Shown: positions 42,480 to 55,105, counted from the stretch's first letter. The stretch: 64,000 nucleotides of DNA from Diplolepis rosae (GCA_030998225.1 JAPYXD010000484.1:6696001-6760000), one strand, 5' to 3'. Program-made: numbers and translations. The notes: a model not told the origin generated them from the sequence alone.

Positions 42480-43206
42480 GAATGTACTCAAATGGATTCT
42501 GAAATAGGAAGATTAAAGTATACATGCAAATACCCGAATTGCACAAGTGAATATTATAGTCCTATATTAAAATTGACTTGCAAAAACCCCCAATTTCAAA
42601 GGTTAGAAAAATATGAATGATTACTAAAAACCAGGAATGACTACTAGATAACAAAAGAGAGTGTGTTGCGCAGTTTGGGAATGAGTTCTGTACTGTTTAA
42701 TACTCTTTTTTCCTTTTTAGTAATAATTCCTGTTTTTCAGTAATTGTTGATAATCTTATGATCTCCATTTTTCTCCGTGTATTTTTCACATCAGTCCTGA
42801 GATCACCAAAGATGTCACCAAAACTTTTATTTTCTCTCAGCCCCGGAACGTAAATACAGAAGCATCATCTCGCAGATAGACTGTTGATCGACAATACTGC
42901 AGACAGTGAACTCATTATAATACTCCAACCCATTGCTACCAAATTATTACATTTTTAACGGTTTTCCGTGCAGTTGCGAGTTATGTTATTTGCAAAGAGT
43001 ACAGACGAAATGTGACCTTCAAAGTATCAGAATATTGTGATCTTGGTTTTAAAACTACTGTAATGTTCAACGAAGGATACTCTATAGTTTTAGGAACTAG
43101 GAACACGTTGGAGATAAAAGTGGGCCAGCAGTGCAAACCACGCCAATTTTTATGTTGACGTTATCGTGCGTGTTCAGTTTACGTGTTAATTGAAAATTAG
43201 TACGAG
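42480..43206. other. Intergenic DNA, nothing recognised
   Basis: No repeat family or long frame was identified. It precedes the candidate exon at 43207. Confidence 0.3.
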
Positions 43207-43305
43207 ATGAAGTGCTTTAATCCCAGCTGTGACTCTACCGCTGATATTAACTTTAAGTTTCGGGAGAATTGGGAGGAAAAGCCATTTTTTCGTGCATCGA
43301 GAACG
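43207..43305 (+). CDS. Candidate small first coding exon
   Basis: From an ATG at 43207, 33 codons reading MKCFNPSCDSTADINFKFRE and ENWEEKPFFRASRT run up to a strong donor, ACG|GTAAGT, at 43305/43306. It ends in phase 0. I cannot identify the partner exon. The first recognised exon of the PAM2/MIF4G gene (48981) also begins in phase 0, so this could be its true first coding exon across a 5.7-kb intron, but nothing proves it. It may equally be a chance frame or an exon of a mobile element. Confidence 0.25.
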
Positions 43306-44005
43306 GTAAGTAATCCTAACCTGAGTTGTAATATTTGTTTGTAAGTGCAATTTTATTTTTACTCTAATTTTTGATGCATTGAATCTTGGTTTTGTCACAA
43401 TAAGTAAAAATCAAAAATATCTGTAATTTGTGTTTCTATTAACGACAAAAACGACGGACACAATGAATTGTTAAATACTTGTAAATAACAATAGCGGAAC
43501 TCATAAGAAGCCAGTTCCCGTTGCCGCATTTCACCCGCTTGCGACAACTACCACGCGTACAACTGACCGCCTGAACTAAAAATAATAATAATGCTACGCG
43601 GATACCTCATCCATTAGACGTCTTAGCTAAAAAAATTAGCCATTTATGTAAGTTGTTTTCAATCATTTACTTCATTTAATGTAATGCAGCCGAATAATTT
43701 ATTTATTAAATTAAAATTTACGTCCTTTCTCAAGATCAAGTATACATAACTTTATTGTTAAATCATTTTTGTATTACATGATTTCAAATAATTTAAAAAT
43801 TAGAATTATTTTCAATTGAAACAAAATATTTTTCTAAGTGTAGGCCGGATGGAAGGGGCCTTATTACCAGACAATTGAATATGTCATTGAAATTGATTAA
43901 AAAATAAATACAACCAATGAGGGCATTAATTGGGATCTTTTAGAGTCATCGGAGGGTGCCTTACTAGATCTTGTCCAGAATATCTAACCAGCCTTAGCGA
44001 ACCTG
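43306..44005. other. AT-rich DNA, nothing recognised
   Basis: No identifiable feature except the gradual start of the foldback family at about 44006. Confidence 0.3.
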
Positions 44006-44425
44006 GTCCAGAAAACGGTCAGCGAATTCACAGACCGCGTAATAATATGAATGAGAACAGCATAAAAAACATTTGAATTGTTTCAATTATGATTCTGCGG
44101 AACATTTTGAGTTTGAAGGTATCGAAATTAATACAATAATTTTATTTTTTAGCGTTAAAAACTAAAAAAACATAATACCTGTCATTGAAGGCAGTGCAGT
44201 GGTTCACCAATGTTTCACTACTACCACCGCAATGCCTTCAATGACAGGTACTATATTTTTTTAGTTTTTAACGCTAAAAGATAAAATTATTGTATTAATT
44301 TCGATACCTTCAAACTCAAAATTTACCGCAAAATCATAATTAGAATAATTAAAATGTTTTTTATGCTCTTCTTATTCATATTATTACGAGGTCAGCGAAT
44401 GGTCAGTAAATGGTCAGTAAATGGT
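44006..44425. mobile_element. Foldback family copy 1 (CCTGTCATTGAAGGCA)
   Basis: Two arms of about 180 bp pair around the centre at 44205: TTCAATTATGATTCTGCGG, AAGGTATCGAAATTAATACA, TTTAGCGTTAAAAACTAAAA and CCTGTCATTGAAGGCA(G) each recur inverted. Related copies lie at 62005-62850 and 63005-63745. No coding sequence. Confidence 0.85.
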
Positions 44426-44730
44426 GTGCGAATTCGTTGACTGTTGACTGGACAGGGCCCGCTGGGGAGCGCCGAGCGTGACAAAAACAGGGATCAATTA
44501 AATTATTCAATTAAAATTCTTATCACATTGTGTGTCAATGTCAGTTTCATACATGAAATACTTACTGAAAGCGTAGGAGTCACATTATTAATTTCACACT
44601 TTCACTTTCCCTGAAGCAAATATAACATGTATTCCGAATTTCATGTTTTCCTAAGAACTCTAAGATTAATAGCTGTGCGTAATTTCTAAAGTTAAATAAA
44701 AATTTATGCATAAGTATATACAAATACATA

Positions 44731-45873
44731 TACTGGGTGTCCGATTTTAAAACCTCTACACGAACATCTCTTAACTATTTATTTTTCATGAAAAATGTTC
44801 CAAATAAAATTTTTTGAGTTTAGAGGGGGCTTCAAAAGTGGCGCCAATTATGGAGGTTATTTCAAGGACAAGTCGAGTTTTGCAAATAGAAACTCCTATT
44901 TTTGACTCTAGAAATAGAAAGTGCTAAAAATATTACTTACAGATATTGTTATGTTAATAAGGGTCTGAACGAATTGTTGACCTCACTTTTTGACTAAAAA
45001 ATAGGAATTCCCAATTTAAAAACTTGAGATGACCTTGAATTATCTTTAAATTGGATCCTGAGGTCAAAGTCAAAGCTATCTCCCTATAATGTTTGGGTAA
45101 ACCATTTTTCACGGTTCCACTTACCATAAGGGTGATAAATGTTTTATTGGCCCTCATGAAAACAAAAGTATTGAATCAAGTATTGAAATAAGTAATGATA
45201 GATCTGATTCTTTTTTTCGTATCGGAAGTATTAGCAACAAGTATTGGAGATAATTATTAAAGGAAAAAATACCGGGGAGCACTGAATTGTATGCTTTAAA
45301 GTGGTTTAATATATAAAATAAAGATGAAATATTATATAACTATTCAATGACTTAAAAGCATTCAATTTAGTGCTTCCCAGTATTTTTTACATTAGTACTT
45401 ATCTGCAATATTTATCGCTAATATACTTAAATTCAGTGCTTATCACCAATACTTAACTCCAGTACTGATCGCCAATACTTTCGACGCGAAAAAAGTATTG
45501 GATTTATCAATATTTATTCCGATACTTATTTTAATATGTTTTCCCAATGCTTGATCCAATACTTGTTTTTCATAAGAGGGGTTCCTTTAGATTGATCGTT
45601 ACAGCTCATTCTGACCTTTAAGATAACCACATATTTGAACGTAAAATTCTCTGCTCTTTCTATTTCCCAGAGTCAAAAATAGGGGTTTCCATTTTAAAAA
45701 ACTCGACTTGCTATTAAAATAACCTCTAAAGTTCACCCCAAGATCAAAGTCAAGGTCATCATTCAATGGTCCCATCTGTATCTAAAAAATTTGATCTGTA
45801 TCATTTTCTATAAAAATACGATTGTTATTCACAGATCTTCGCGTGAAGATTTCAAAATAGGACACCCAGTACA
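44731..45873. mobile_element. TIR element with TACTGGGTGTCC ends
   Basis: TACTGGGTGTCCGATTTTAA at the left and the inverse of ATTTCAAAATAGGACACCCA-GTA at the right delimit 1.14 kb. Inside, AAATAGAAACTCCTATTTTT near 44885 recurs inverted as AAAAATAGGGGTTTCCATTT near 45680, and AAGTCAAAGC/AAGTCAAGGTCATC pieces repeat. It has no transposase. Confidence 0.75.
45155..45576. mobile_element. Nested AGTATTG-rich foldback
   Basis: Ends CTCATGAAAACAAAAGTATT and the inverse of AATACTTGTTTTTCATAAGA enclose many AGTATTG / CAATACT words. It interrupts the 44731-45873 element. Confidence 0.65.
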
Positions 45874-46504
45874 CTCTATTACTCTGAAATTTAAATTGGT
45901 AATAATTAGATACAATCTGTTTAATTTATTTATATACTTTTTATTCTTCAAATATAATTTTTTTCAATGTATATTTTTTATCGTAATATATGCTAAGAAT
46001 AAATCGCTATTAAGTAATAGTGTCATGTTTTGAAAAGACAAGATATATCATAACTTATAAGTTACAGCCACACCTTTGTTTCTCTATACTGTTTTAAGTA
46101 TTCTTTCACGTAGGTAGGACTTATACATAAATGGCATTGGTGATCTGCTCGTTACAAAAAGAGGGGGTATTTATGCAAAATATAATCATTACTTATTATT
46201 ACAGTTGATGGCTTAGTACCATCGAAAACAGCAGTGTTCCCACCCGTCGACGTTTGGAGATTTCAAATTAATTTGTACTTTTTTCTCGTTTTCAACATTC
46301 ATAGAAATTTGAACACACAATCTGTTTTCACCAAAATTTGTTAGTTATGATTTCTGTGTTAAATTATATTTATTATGTGGAATAATTATTACAGAACAAA
46401 TGTGAAAGTAGATTTTTTATGATTGCACGTTGAAAAATGTAGATTAGAAGAACAGGATTGATTACTGGAAAGCGCTGTAAAAAAATATTACCTTTGATTT
46501 TTAA

Positions 46505-46830
46505 ATTCTCATCAAATGAGAAGGTATTGGTTTTATGTGAAAAATAACTTTCGGAATTTTCATCAAATCTTTACGTCTTGAGACACCCTGAATCAGAAAA
46601 AACGCTTTTTACGTAAGTGTCTGTTTATCTGTCCGGCGTTTGTTGACACGATAACTCTCAATACAATTACCGGATTGGATTGAAATTTGGCACGTCTCTT
46701 GAATAAATAAAATATTGTAACATTGGTTTCTGACAGTGCTCATAAATCGCTACTAATTATCTTAATAACATTTTTCGATTAAACGGAAATTTGAAAAGTT
46801 ACAGTATGTTAAAACTTAATGATTGGAAAA
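46505..46830 (+). repeat. Dispersed repeat (TTCATCAAATCTTTACG family)
   Basis: The first part, 46505-46640, matches 42050-42190 in inverse orientation. The second part, 46716-46815 (ATTGGTTTCTGACAGTGCTC, then AATTATCTTAATAACATTTTTC), matches 63826-63925 directly. It is one composite dispersed repeat of unknown superfamily. Flanking AT-rich DNA at 45874-46504 and 46831-47506 shows nothing else. Confidence 0.7.
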
Positions 46831-47506
46831 TGCAACTTTGTCAAATAAATGTATTTAATAATAAAATTAATCATATTATATATGCTAATGTATCAAAGTT
46901 GCACGAATATTGTAATAAGTTTGTTGGAAAGTAATTAATAAAAATATTTTACTTTATCCACTGCGGTAACATATCATAAAAAATGTTCACTAGCCAAATG
47001 AATAAAGTTATAATTATACTAATCTTTCATAAAGAAATGTTTTCAAAATAATAAGGAATACTTTGATAAAAGCTAAGAAGATTATCATTTATGAACATTA
47101 AATTCAATTTATCTAACATATTAGCGTTTATTAAAAGTTGAGGTATTTTCTATTATTATATAATAGACAATATTTAAAATTTGATAATATTGTATTAAAA
47201 GTGATAAAATTTTATAACAAATGTAATATAAATATGAAAGTAAATTAGAGCTTATAACGATATTATTAGACAATATTAACTAATGTTTGTATAAAATTGT
47301 CTATATAATAAGAAAATTACAGCCTGAAGTAAACTGAATATCCTTCTTCATTTAAAATCAAAAACAAATTTAGTAACTTTGAGAAAATGTAATTCACATT
47401 TACAATATTTTTAAATTGACTTGAGCTACAATATAAAATTAGAAGAAATAAACTTGAATGTATACGAAGAATATAAGACTACACCATAACAGCTTGGCAA
47501 AGGATA

Positions 47507-47685
47507 CCCGGTAAGAAGGTGGGCACTGAATGGCATTGAAATTTCAAGATCTGGAAAGAAATTGAATCGAGAATGAAACTTTTAAATGCATTTTAATTCC
47601 TAGGCATTAAAAGTTTCATTCTCGATTCCGTTTCTTTCCAGATTTTGACATTTCAATGTCATTCAACGCCCACCTTCTTACTGGG
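47507..47685. mobile_element. 179-bp MITE with CCCGGTAAGAAGGT ends and TA flanks
   Basis: The whole element is a foldback: arms of about 80 bp (CCCGGTAAGAAGGTGGGC, GGCATTGAAATTTC, CGAGAATGAAACTTTTAA) pair around 47595. TA flanks both sides, as expected for Tc1/mariner-type movement. The ends match those of the elements at 20438 and, less closely, 18325. Confidence 0.85.
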
Positions 47686-48980
47686 TATAAATTTGTAGTA
47701 ATTATTGCTAAGCAACGTCATGCTCACTTATGTTTTTTGAAAAATCAGTTGGAAAGAACCAAATATGAATTTTATTTACAACGATTTTCAGTAGTTAATT
47801 CTGTTATTTTTATCTCTTTTTTAAACCTGTGTGGTTATTTCTAACTTAAACTATAAACAATTTTTTTATTAACAAAAATTAGTGTGCAACAAACTTTTCA
47901 TTTTGAAATACAATATTTAATAATGGTACAGGATTTAAAAAAAAAGGTTCAAAATTTGTAAGCAAGGTAAGAAACTTTGTAAAGTTTAAGATTTAATGCG
48001 TAGGATAATGTTTTTCGAAATTAGAGATTTTCGTTAAAGAATATAATAGAATATTTATGAATAAAAAAAATTAATTTATAAATAATTCTAGTTTTAAGAG
48101 TTCCAAAGTGCAAAAAACGAAAATAATAAATCTTTTAAAAATTATCATAAAAATATCTTAATTATTCGCAAATTGTGATCCAATTCAGGTTTTAATTTCG
48201 AAAAACATTTTTTAATTTAGAATCTTGAATATAGAAAAATAAGTTGGCTCGAAAAGTCAGATATTTCAGTCTCTGCTAGAAACAGAGGGCATGTATATAG
48301 GCTTACTCACTGCTATGCCTTCTATTATTAGTTCCTAGTCATCAGAGTATCTTCTCTGTGCTTCTCTGTACGGCGGAATAACACTCTTGAACCTGGTGCA
48401 TGTATGGCACGGAAAAGGAACGGCATTTTAGAAGTAGCATAACTTTTTATTTATTTGTTACCTGTGCATGAGTCAGTTTCTTTGCCCATAGAAATATTCG
48501 GGATTTCGCGAATTGAAATTGAGAGAATTATTTATTCGGCAAAATGAAAAGTGTTCACTGTTAATGATACCGGTGACCGAGTGAAAATGAAATTATGTGC
48601 TGCGCCTATATAGCTTAACAAGCATGTTAAACTCGTAGTACTCATTGTAAGTGCACATAAGTATACATCTTGCACATAAAAAAATACTTCTTCAACTAAT
48701 TATTATTTGCTCTTCAAACTGAGCTCTATACTTCTATATTACAAATGTAGAAAGGTGTAAAAGATCGCAGCTGCTTTTCCAATTTAAGCTTTCAAAAATC
48801 TTTTAAATCTAGTAATTTATTTATTTATACGTCATTTGTAAAATGATTATCTTAAATAAACATACAACATTTTTTTCAAATTGTATGTCTTTAAGATAAT
48901 TGATTTCCGAAGAGAAGAGAAAACTTTTTGAGAAGACAGAACAGACACTAAAAATTATAGTTTGCGGGTTTGGTTTTCAG
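47686..48980. promoter_or_regulatory. 5' flank of the PAM2/MIF4G gene
   Basis: AT-rich DNA with a somewhat less AT-rich zone at about 48330-48600. A promoter and non-coding first exon are expected here, because the exon at 48981 opens directly at a splice acceptor. I cannot fix their limits. Confidence 0.3.
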
Positions 48981-51900
48981 ATGAGGGATGCAGTTTCGCA
49001 GAAACGGAGTAATAACGTAGCAACCCAAAAATCGAAACCAACCCTTGAAATTTATCGACCTCCTGGTTAGTAATGAAAAAAATAATTGAATTTAGGAGAG
49101 ATCAAGCATACTTATCACCAAGTTCATCTTTTTTTTTTAAATTAAAATATTTTCTTTGATATATATATATATTGTTTAATACAAAAAATATGTTGAAAAA
49201 TTATTTTATTTATTCATGTCCACAACTCTTACTGAAACATTAATATTGCGAATGCTTCTTTATTTCTTTTATAAAAAACTTAAAAATTGAAAAGTGACAA
49301 CTGCATCCGATCTCTACATTAAATTTGTTTAGTCACTGTTCTTGTTCATATCAATTAAAAATATTGAAAAGTATGTGAAATCTTAATTTTTTTACAAAGT
49401 AAAAAAAATCTTCAAATGTTTGAATTAATTATCAGGTAAAAAATGTATTCGGTAGGTGTGAGAGCTGATGGAACCACAGATCGAACAGCTAATTCAAATA
49501 ATCCACAATTAAACGTTCACGCCAAAGAGTTCACCATGAAGCAAAATGAAATGCATTCACAGTAAGTTCTAATTATTTACTTTCATTTATAGATAGATCA
49601 TTCAGTGCATCTACAAAGAATATCTAAGAGATGTGAGTTTTCATACTTGAGTTGTAAAATATATATTGAACAGATTCCAAATAAAATTTGTATAACTCTG
49701 TGGGCTTATTTGTATTCTCATATATTTACTTTTATTCAGATTTTCTAATGTATTCAAATATTCATTAGAAAATAAAGGAATTATATTTATTTACAGCAGA
49801 GCACATGGAAATTCAGAGCGACCGGCCTATTATCTACAGCAAAGTAAATCAAGTGGGAATATTCACCGGTATTTGTATCAACAACAGCAACAAATGATGC
49901 CATATCCACTACAACATCAAGTTTCTTACCAAAATTTACATCACCATCAAACTAATCATTATCCTCTAACTAGTCCAACCTCACGACATTCTCATGGTCT
50001 GCATACTTCTGCTTCAAGTGGCAACATTTTGCATGTAAGAAAAAAAATTGTTCACCATCCGTTGGTCGCATCTGACAATGAGATGGCAGCTTATCCCACA
50101 ATGTTAAATTCACAGTTTTCTCTCCAGAGGGCAGGAAACTAAAAAATATGTAAACGACAATAATTAATTTTTTATTGGCTTAAAAATATTATTTAAAATA
50201 GGTCTTCTTTTCATGCTCGGTCATATTGTCTGAAATATTATACGAACAAAATATTACAGATCCACTTCATAATTTAATAAGTTAAATTCTTTTAAGTGAG
50301 ATGTTTAATAGTTTTATAAAGAAAAATGCTCTAAAAGGAACACGAAGTAAAAAAAACCTGTTACATTTGCGGAGTCCACAAGTCAAAATAGGGGCAGAAT
50401 AATATTTCTGTAAATTGAACACATATTTCAGTACAATTCACCGCTTTGTCATAAACATAACAGATTTGTCGACAAATATAACAAAAATTCCTGTTGAATT
50501 AGATTAGATTATAAGTCGGGTGTAGTGCCCCTCCCTTAGATGCTCCACTGGCGATCAGGCTAACAGCCCATTGTGCCGTACCCTTAAGTCAGCGCTAGTT
50601 AGCCCTCTATTCCAGACCTCCTCAGGAAGCCCAGAATATCACCAACCGATAGCGACGTAATTTCTTCTGGTTCCAGCAGCGCTGATCCGAAGGTTTGAAG
50701 CCTGATCCTGGCAAGAGCCGGGCATTGACTTAAGACGTGAAGAGAGTTGGTTTAGTACCTTTTTGCACTCCCACACCAGAATCGAAGAGATTTGTGGTTT
50801 CCCAACTGCTCTGATAGCCGCCTGGCTGTCCGAGCAGATGCTAAAGCACCTGCTCGACGCTTTTTCACTTATTAGCGTTTCCACGCAATGGAGGATGGCG
50901 AAAACTTCCGCGTAGAAAACAGTAAGGTACTGTCCCAGGGGAATCGCCAACCTCTTCCCTGTTGAATTTACATTTTGAGGAAAATTCCTTATTCTGCAAA
51001 TTTGAAAGGTATTTCCATCATATTTGCCCGGCTAGCCAGGTTTGCTCCAGCAAAAATAAGTTTCTCGGAAACGATTTCCTTTACTTTGCCGTAAAGTTAA
51101 TTGCAATACATTACTGAATCGTTGTTTCCTCTACATTGCTGTAGAACGATTGATCAAACGATTCAACATTTGAAAAAGTTTCCGTCCAGTTTTTATTCCT
51201 TTTCCTGAATTTTCCACCAAAGGCCTAAACCAACAGCAACTAGAAGGAAACAATTTTCTTCAGATTGCCTTTGATAGTTGACAGAACAACTTGCATGCAA
51301 ACTAAGTAACTGAGGCGGAATCCACTTGGTGTCAAAGTGATAGAAATGTTCTCAGTCAAACAAACTGCAACCCGGACGCAACTTTACTAGCCGAGTATCG
51401 GAAAATTTGTTACGTTTACAAAAAATCGGAGAATTGTATTCCAATATCTGTTAAATTTACAAAAATTTTATGCTATCACTATTTTAACTTATGGACTCAG
51501 TAAATATAAGATTTTCTTTCTCCGTTCAATAGAAATGTTGCAATCAATATTGCAGATATTTCAAGAGACATCAAGTAAAAAAGTAATTATCTGAGTAATT
51601 ATCATTCAGAATCGCCAAGAATCACTCGGAATCGCTACGATTCCTTGGACGCTCGAGCGACTTAGTTTGAGATCACTTGAGATCAACGCGTTGAAACTTG
51701 TCTAATGCGCAGTCTCGCGCGCAGGTTACACATACGTGGAGCAGTAAAGCTGTATTGGTTCTCAGCTGATATCGCCGGTGCAGGTTGTAATATTTTTGTT
51801 TGGTCGAGAATTGAGAGAATCAATTAAGGATCAACAAAGAATCAGCTTGACTCAGGCGGAATCAACAGGAATCAATAGTAATGATGCAGCTCAATGCGCG

Positions 51901-53380
51901 CAACTGTCGGAATGATCCCTGTGCTTCTTCTGAGGTTGGATTCGATTCTTTTCTTTTCTAATTGTTAGAATCAAACCGGATCATGCTTCAAGTGTGGAAT
52001 CACATGAATCGTGAGATAGTTAACGGAATAATTATGCTCACGTAGAATCGATTTTGAGTGAACGGCCCCTCGCCTATATGCATATAAATTTAGTACAGAT
52101 TAAAATTGGGTTTAGAAACCTTATTATTTTCATTATTTGTTAAATTGGCTGATGATTTTTGAGAAAATGATTAAGTATATTGTTTGTTGATAGAGCGCCA
52201 GTAGAGTTCACTTCAGTATGGATCAGAATGACGTAAAGTCAGTTTCTGTACCAAAGCCTGGAAAACTGACGAAGTCATTGTCCTTTATTTCGCCATATCA
52301 ACTCAAACGTTCAAAGAGCTTGAATGCCGCAGATGTAATGGCTACAAGAACGAAGAATATGGCTGACGTATCGGAACTTGGAAAGTTTCCCAACCAAATT
52401 CAGGATATTCTTAATAAGGCCGTTGAAGGTAAATCTAATCATGGATATAATTATTTCAAAGAGAAACGACAAATATATCATTCTAATGATGAATAATAAT
52501 AAATATTGATCCTTTTCGACAGATCCAAATCATTTAAATGCAAGGACATTGATGGACTTGGTTCGTCACATTCTAGACAGAGTAGTCGAAAATCGACGTT
52601 ATGCCGATCCAGCGGCCAAGGTTTGCATCACAATCATTGAGGTATTTATCTTATAATTATCTAATCATTTGGAATTATTTTACAACGAATCTGTCATTTT
52701 GTATTAAAAATGCGACAACTGTTTCTGGCTCAGAAAGAAGTGAAAGAAACTTTCCTTGAGTCTCTGTTGAACACGTGCCAACAATGGTATCAAGATCACA
52801 GTCGGATGCTTCAAGACATTGCGGACTGTCATCGCTATTCTGCCTTTATGACATTCCTAAATGAAATGTATTGCCAGGTGAGATAAACTCTCTTAAATTA
52901 TATCAAAGTTTACGTGTTATTCTTAATTTGTATTTTTTCTTCTTTAGTTAAAAAGACGACAACTGCAGTTGAAAACACAACAAGAAGGCGTTCCTCCTGG
53001 AAGAGTGCTTCTCACTTTATTATGGAAATGTTGCCAAGACTGTCTTCAGCCCCCTTTGATAAATTCTCTTGCTGAGGTAAAATAACAATACATTTTTCTG
53101 ATGATTTATTAAATTTCCGTAAAGATTTTAAATACTTTTTTTCTCCCCATAGATGGACTGCCTCTTTTTCATTTTAACCTGTGTGGGTAAAGACTTAGAT
53201 AGTGAGTTACCTGCACAACTTCAACAACTGCTTGGAAGTGTACGTGATGCTTTCTTAGCCGATCAAACGACACTTCCGGTTGTGAGAAAGACACTTCTCC
53301 AACTTATTGAACTTCACGCAGCTCATTGGCAACTTCCAGCTCCAGCTGTTGTTTATTATTATCCTGGCTCATCGAAATGA
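48981..53380 (+). CDS. PAM2-motif and MIF4G-domain protein (PAIP1/CTIF/MIF4GD-like)
   Basis: Eight exons join in frame to 427 residues: 48981-49065, 49456-49561, 49797-50034, 52194-52428, 52523-52641, 52734-52877, 52948-53076 and 53153-53380. Residues 45-56 ([12 protein letters not shown]) match the PAM2 pattern that binds the MLLE domain of poly(A)-binding protein, with L47, A51 and F54 in place. A Gln/His-rich linker follows. The MIF4G helical domain fills about 210-425 and includes [32 protein letters not shown] and [15 protein letters not shown]. It ends [12 protein letters not shown], like the end of MIF4GD. MIF4G domains dock eIF4A, eIF3 or stem-loop-binding protein, so a role in translation of capped or poly(A) mRNA is inferred. 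PAIP1 has PAM2 plus MIF4G but also an acidic C-terminal tail, absent here. The first ATG sits at a splice acceptor, so an upstream exon is possible. Confidence 0.88.
50507..50950 (-). pseudogene. Non-LTR retrotransposon RNase H/C-terminal remnant
   Basis: On the minus strand [20 protein letters not shown] and [13 protein letters not shown] show an RNase H domain with its conserved glutamate and aspartate. After a deletion and frameshift the end reads [20 protein letters not shown] and [14 protein letters not shown], the usual end of Jockey/I-type elements. A 3' untranslated stretch reaches about 50507 with an AATCTAATCTAATTC tail. It lies in intron 3 of the PAM2/MIF4G gene, antisense to it. 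Confidence 0.75.
50951..52193. other. Intron 3 remainder of the PAM2/MIF4G gene
   Basis: No coding sequence. Short GAATC/GATTC words are frequent at about 51590-52040, which may be a diverged repeat, but no boundaries are visible. Confidence 0.4.
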
Positions 53381-53559
53381 CAATTTATAATTCTTGCACT
53401 AATTCTCATTGTTATCATTTGTACAAGAAATACATATTTTTCAGTCTATAATTTAAAAATTGCCTAACCTTAATACTATCCTTTATATCATTTCATATCA
53501 TTACATTTTGGCTACTGATAGCTGGCACGCTTTTTAAACTCACCATTGCTCAAATACAC

Positions 53560-53710
53560 AAAACTTGTGAACTAAGCATCAGATTGCCTCGAAATTTTGA
53601 AATGAATCGTTTGAAGGTTGGTACATCCTAAAAATCATATGGATTTGTCAATAGTGACGCCATTTATATGTCATCCTACGAGAACTTATTGAGTGATGTG
53701 TTAAAGTTAT
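53560..53710 (-). mobile_element. Mariner 5' end fragment
   Basis: The block CGTTTGAAGGTTGGTAC, TCCTAAAAATCATATGGATT and TGTCAATAGTGACGCC matches 6890-6945. Further on, GAGAACTTATTGAGTGATGTG matches the inverse of 5936-5960. It therefore represents the 5' terminal repeat and leader of the same mariner family as copy a, without coding sequence. The 3' untranslated region of the PAM2/MIF4G gene should lie between 53381 and here. Confidence 0.65.
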
Positions 53711-54058
53711 TAGTAGCAACTAATTTTATATACATTTTTTTAAAAAAATATTGGAATTTAGAAATTCTTTACTCAATTTCCAAAAAAAATTATTTTATTC
53801 AAACTAATTTTTATATGTGTAAAAAAAATTTGAGTTTAAAATTTTTTATTTTATTTAAATAAAACTTTGTTTTTAAATGAAATCAAGTGCTTTGAAACAA
53901 ATTATTTTCCTTGAATGTATTAAATCTCTTTTCCGAGTATTACACCAATTGTAGAATAAATTTCGAATTTTACACTAAAGAAGTACATACACTGTAAAAA
54001 AAGAAAAAAATATTACAGAGCGCGTGTAATTTTCCGTAAGAAATTCGGTGTAATATTA

Positions 54059-54206
54059 CCACATTCAATGCAGTAACTTTCCCACATTGAGGTTAGGGAT
54101 TCTACACGAGCTTGTGAAATTACAACGCTCAACTTAGTGAATAAACCTTATGCTGTGATGTCTCTACTTTTAAAGTAGGTAAAAATCATGCCCACGCTGA
54201 ATGTAG
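54059..54206. repeat. Left subterminal repeats of the CACTA-like element
   Basis: Copies are ACCACATTCAATGCAG (54058-54073), CCCACATTGAGG (54081-54092), ACAACGCTCAACTTAG (near 54122-54137) and CCCACGCTGAATGTAG (54191-54206). They resemble the right-end copies and are probable transposase-binding sites. Confidence 0.65.
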
Positions 54207-54479
54207 TAAGTTTACCGATACTAGTAAAATCGTAAGGCGTTTGTTAAAAATTAAAATTGATGCGCAGATTCACATTTACACTTTAAAAGTTCCAAATTTT
54301 GTGTAATATTATTTCCGAAAGTGGTAATTTTGCGATTTGACTGTGTAAAATTATACGTAATTGTAAAATTAGAAAAAGAGATTTTTCATTTCAGTTTCTA
54401 ACGTTCTTTTCTTTATGTTTAATTTTAATTTTTTTTAAATAATGTCTGTCTTTTGTCAATTGTCATTGGTGCATGTTGC

Positions 54480-54610
54480 GTCTCCTGATAGTGCGTATCC
54501 ATGGTGCACATGGTTGTTGATTGCCGTTGATTGCCGTCGAGCTGCACATTTATTGCAATTTATTGTGAAGCTTTATTAAAAAGGAAGAAAACGAACTCGC
54601 AAATGCAAAG
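54480..54610 (+). other. Likely 5' untranslated exon of the CACTA-like element
   Basis: A less AT-rich stretch ends in a strong donor, GCAAAG|GTAAGT, at 54610/54611. The acceptor TTTCAG at 55254 lies 118 bases before the start codon of the 910-codon gene, so an intron of about 640 bases in the leader is likely. The same donor could alternatively reach the acceptor at 58520 in front of the second gene. Confidence 0.5.
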
Positions 54611-54934
54611 GTAAGTTTATAAAATATTAAAATGGTAATGAAGATTACTTTTCATTTCATAACGTAAATTTATAAGAGATTTTAGTTTCTAATATATATA
54701 TATATATACGCGTATGTGTGCTGAAATACAACTTCAAAATCCTGTCTCCAGTTTATTTTATTGTAATAATTTTAAATTTATTTAACAGGGTTTTTAGAGA
54801 TTATTATATATACACATAAATAATTTTTTTAAATATAGTTTTTATAAGGAGAACCATAAAATAATGTAAATGTGATGAAGAAAACGGGTACAATTCGGAC
54901 ATTTATTTTCAGATCTATAAAAATTTTTGCCAAG

Positions 54935-54964
54935 GTTTCACTTCCACTCCAAAAGCATCATCAG
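54935..54964 (-). ncRNA. Hammerhead-like core, left foldback arm
   Basis: On the minus strand CTGATGA is followed by GCTTTTGGAGTGGAAGT and GAAAC. The stem is weaker than in the right arm. The UH cleavage site and third stem were not located. Confidence 0.3.
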
Positions 54965-55105
54965 GGCATACAAAATTCAGCGATAGATTACATTACATGG
55001 AATTTATTGGAATATAATGATTAAGTCAAAACATGACAGTTTGACTTAATCATTATATTCCAATAAATTCCATGTAATGTAATCTATCGCTGAATTTTGT
55101 ATGCC

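Noticed and set aside
48981..53380. Calling the gene PAIP1
   Set aside because: PAM2 and MIF4G fit, but the acidic C-terminal PABP-binding tail of PAIP1 is missing and the end resembles MIF4GD/CTIF, so no symbol was given.
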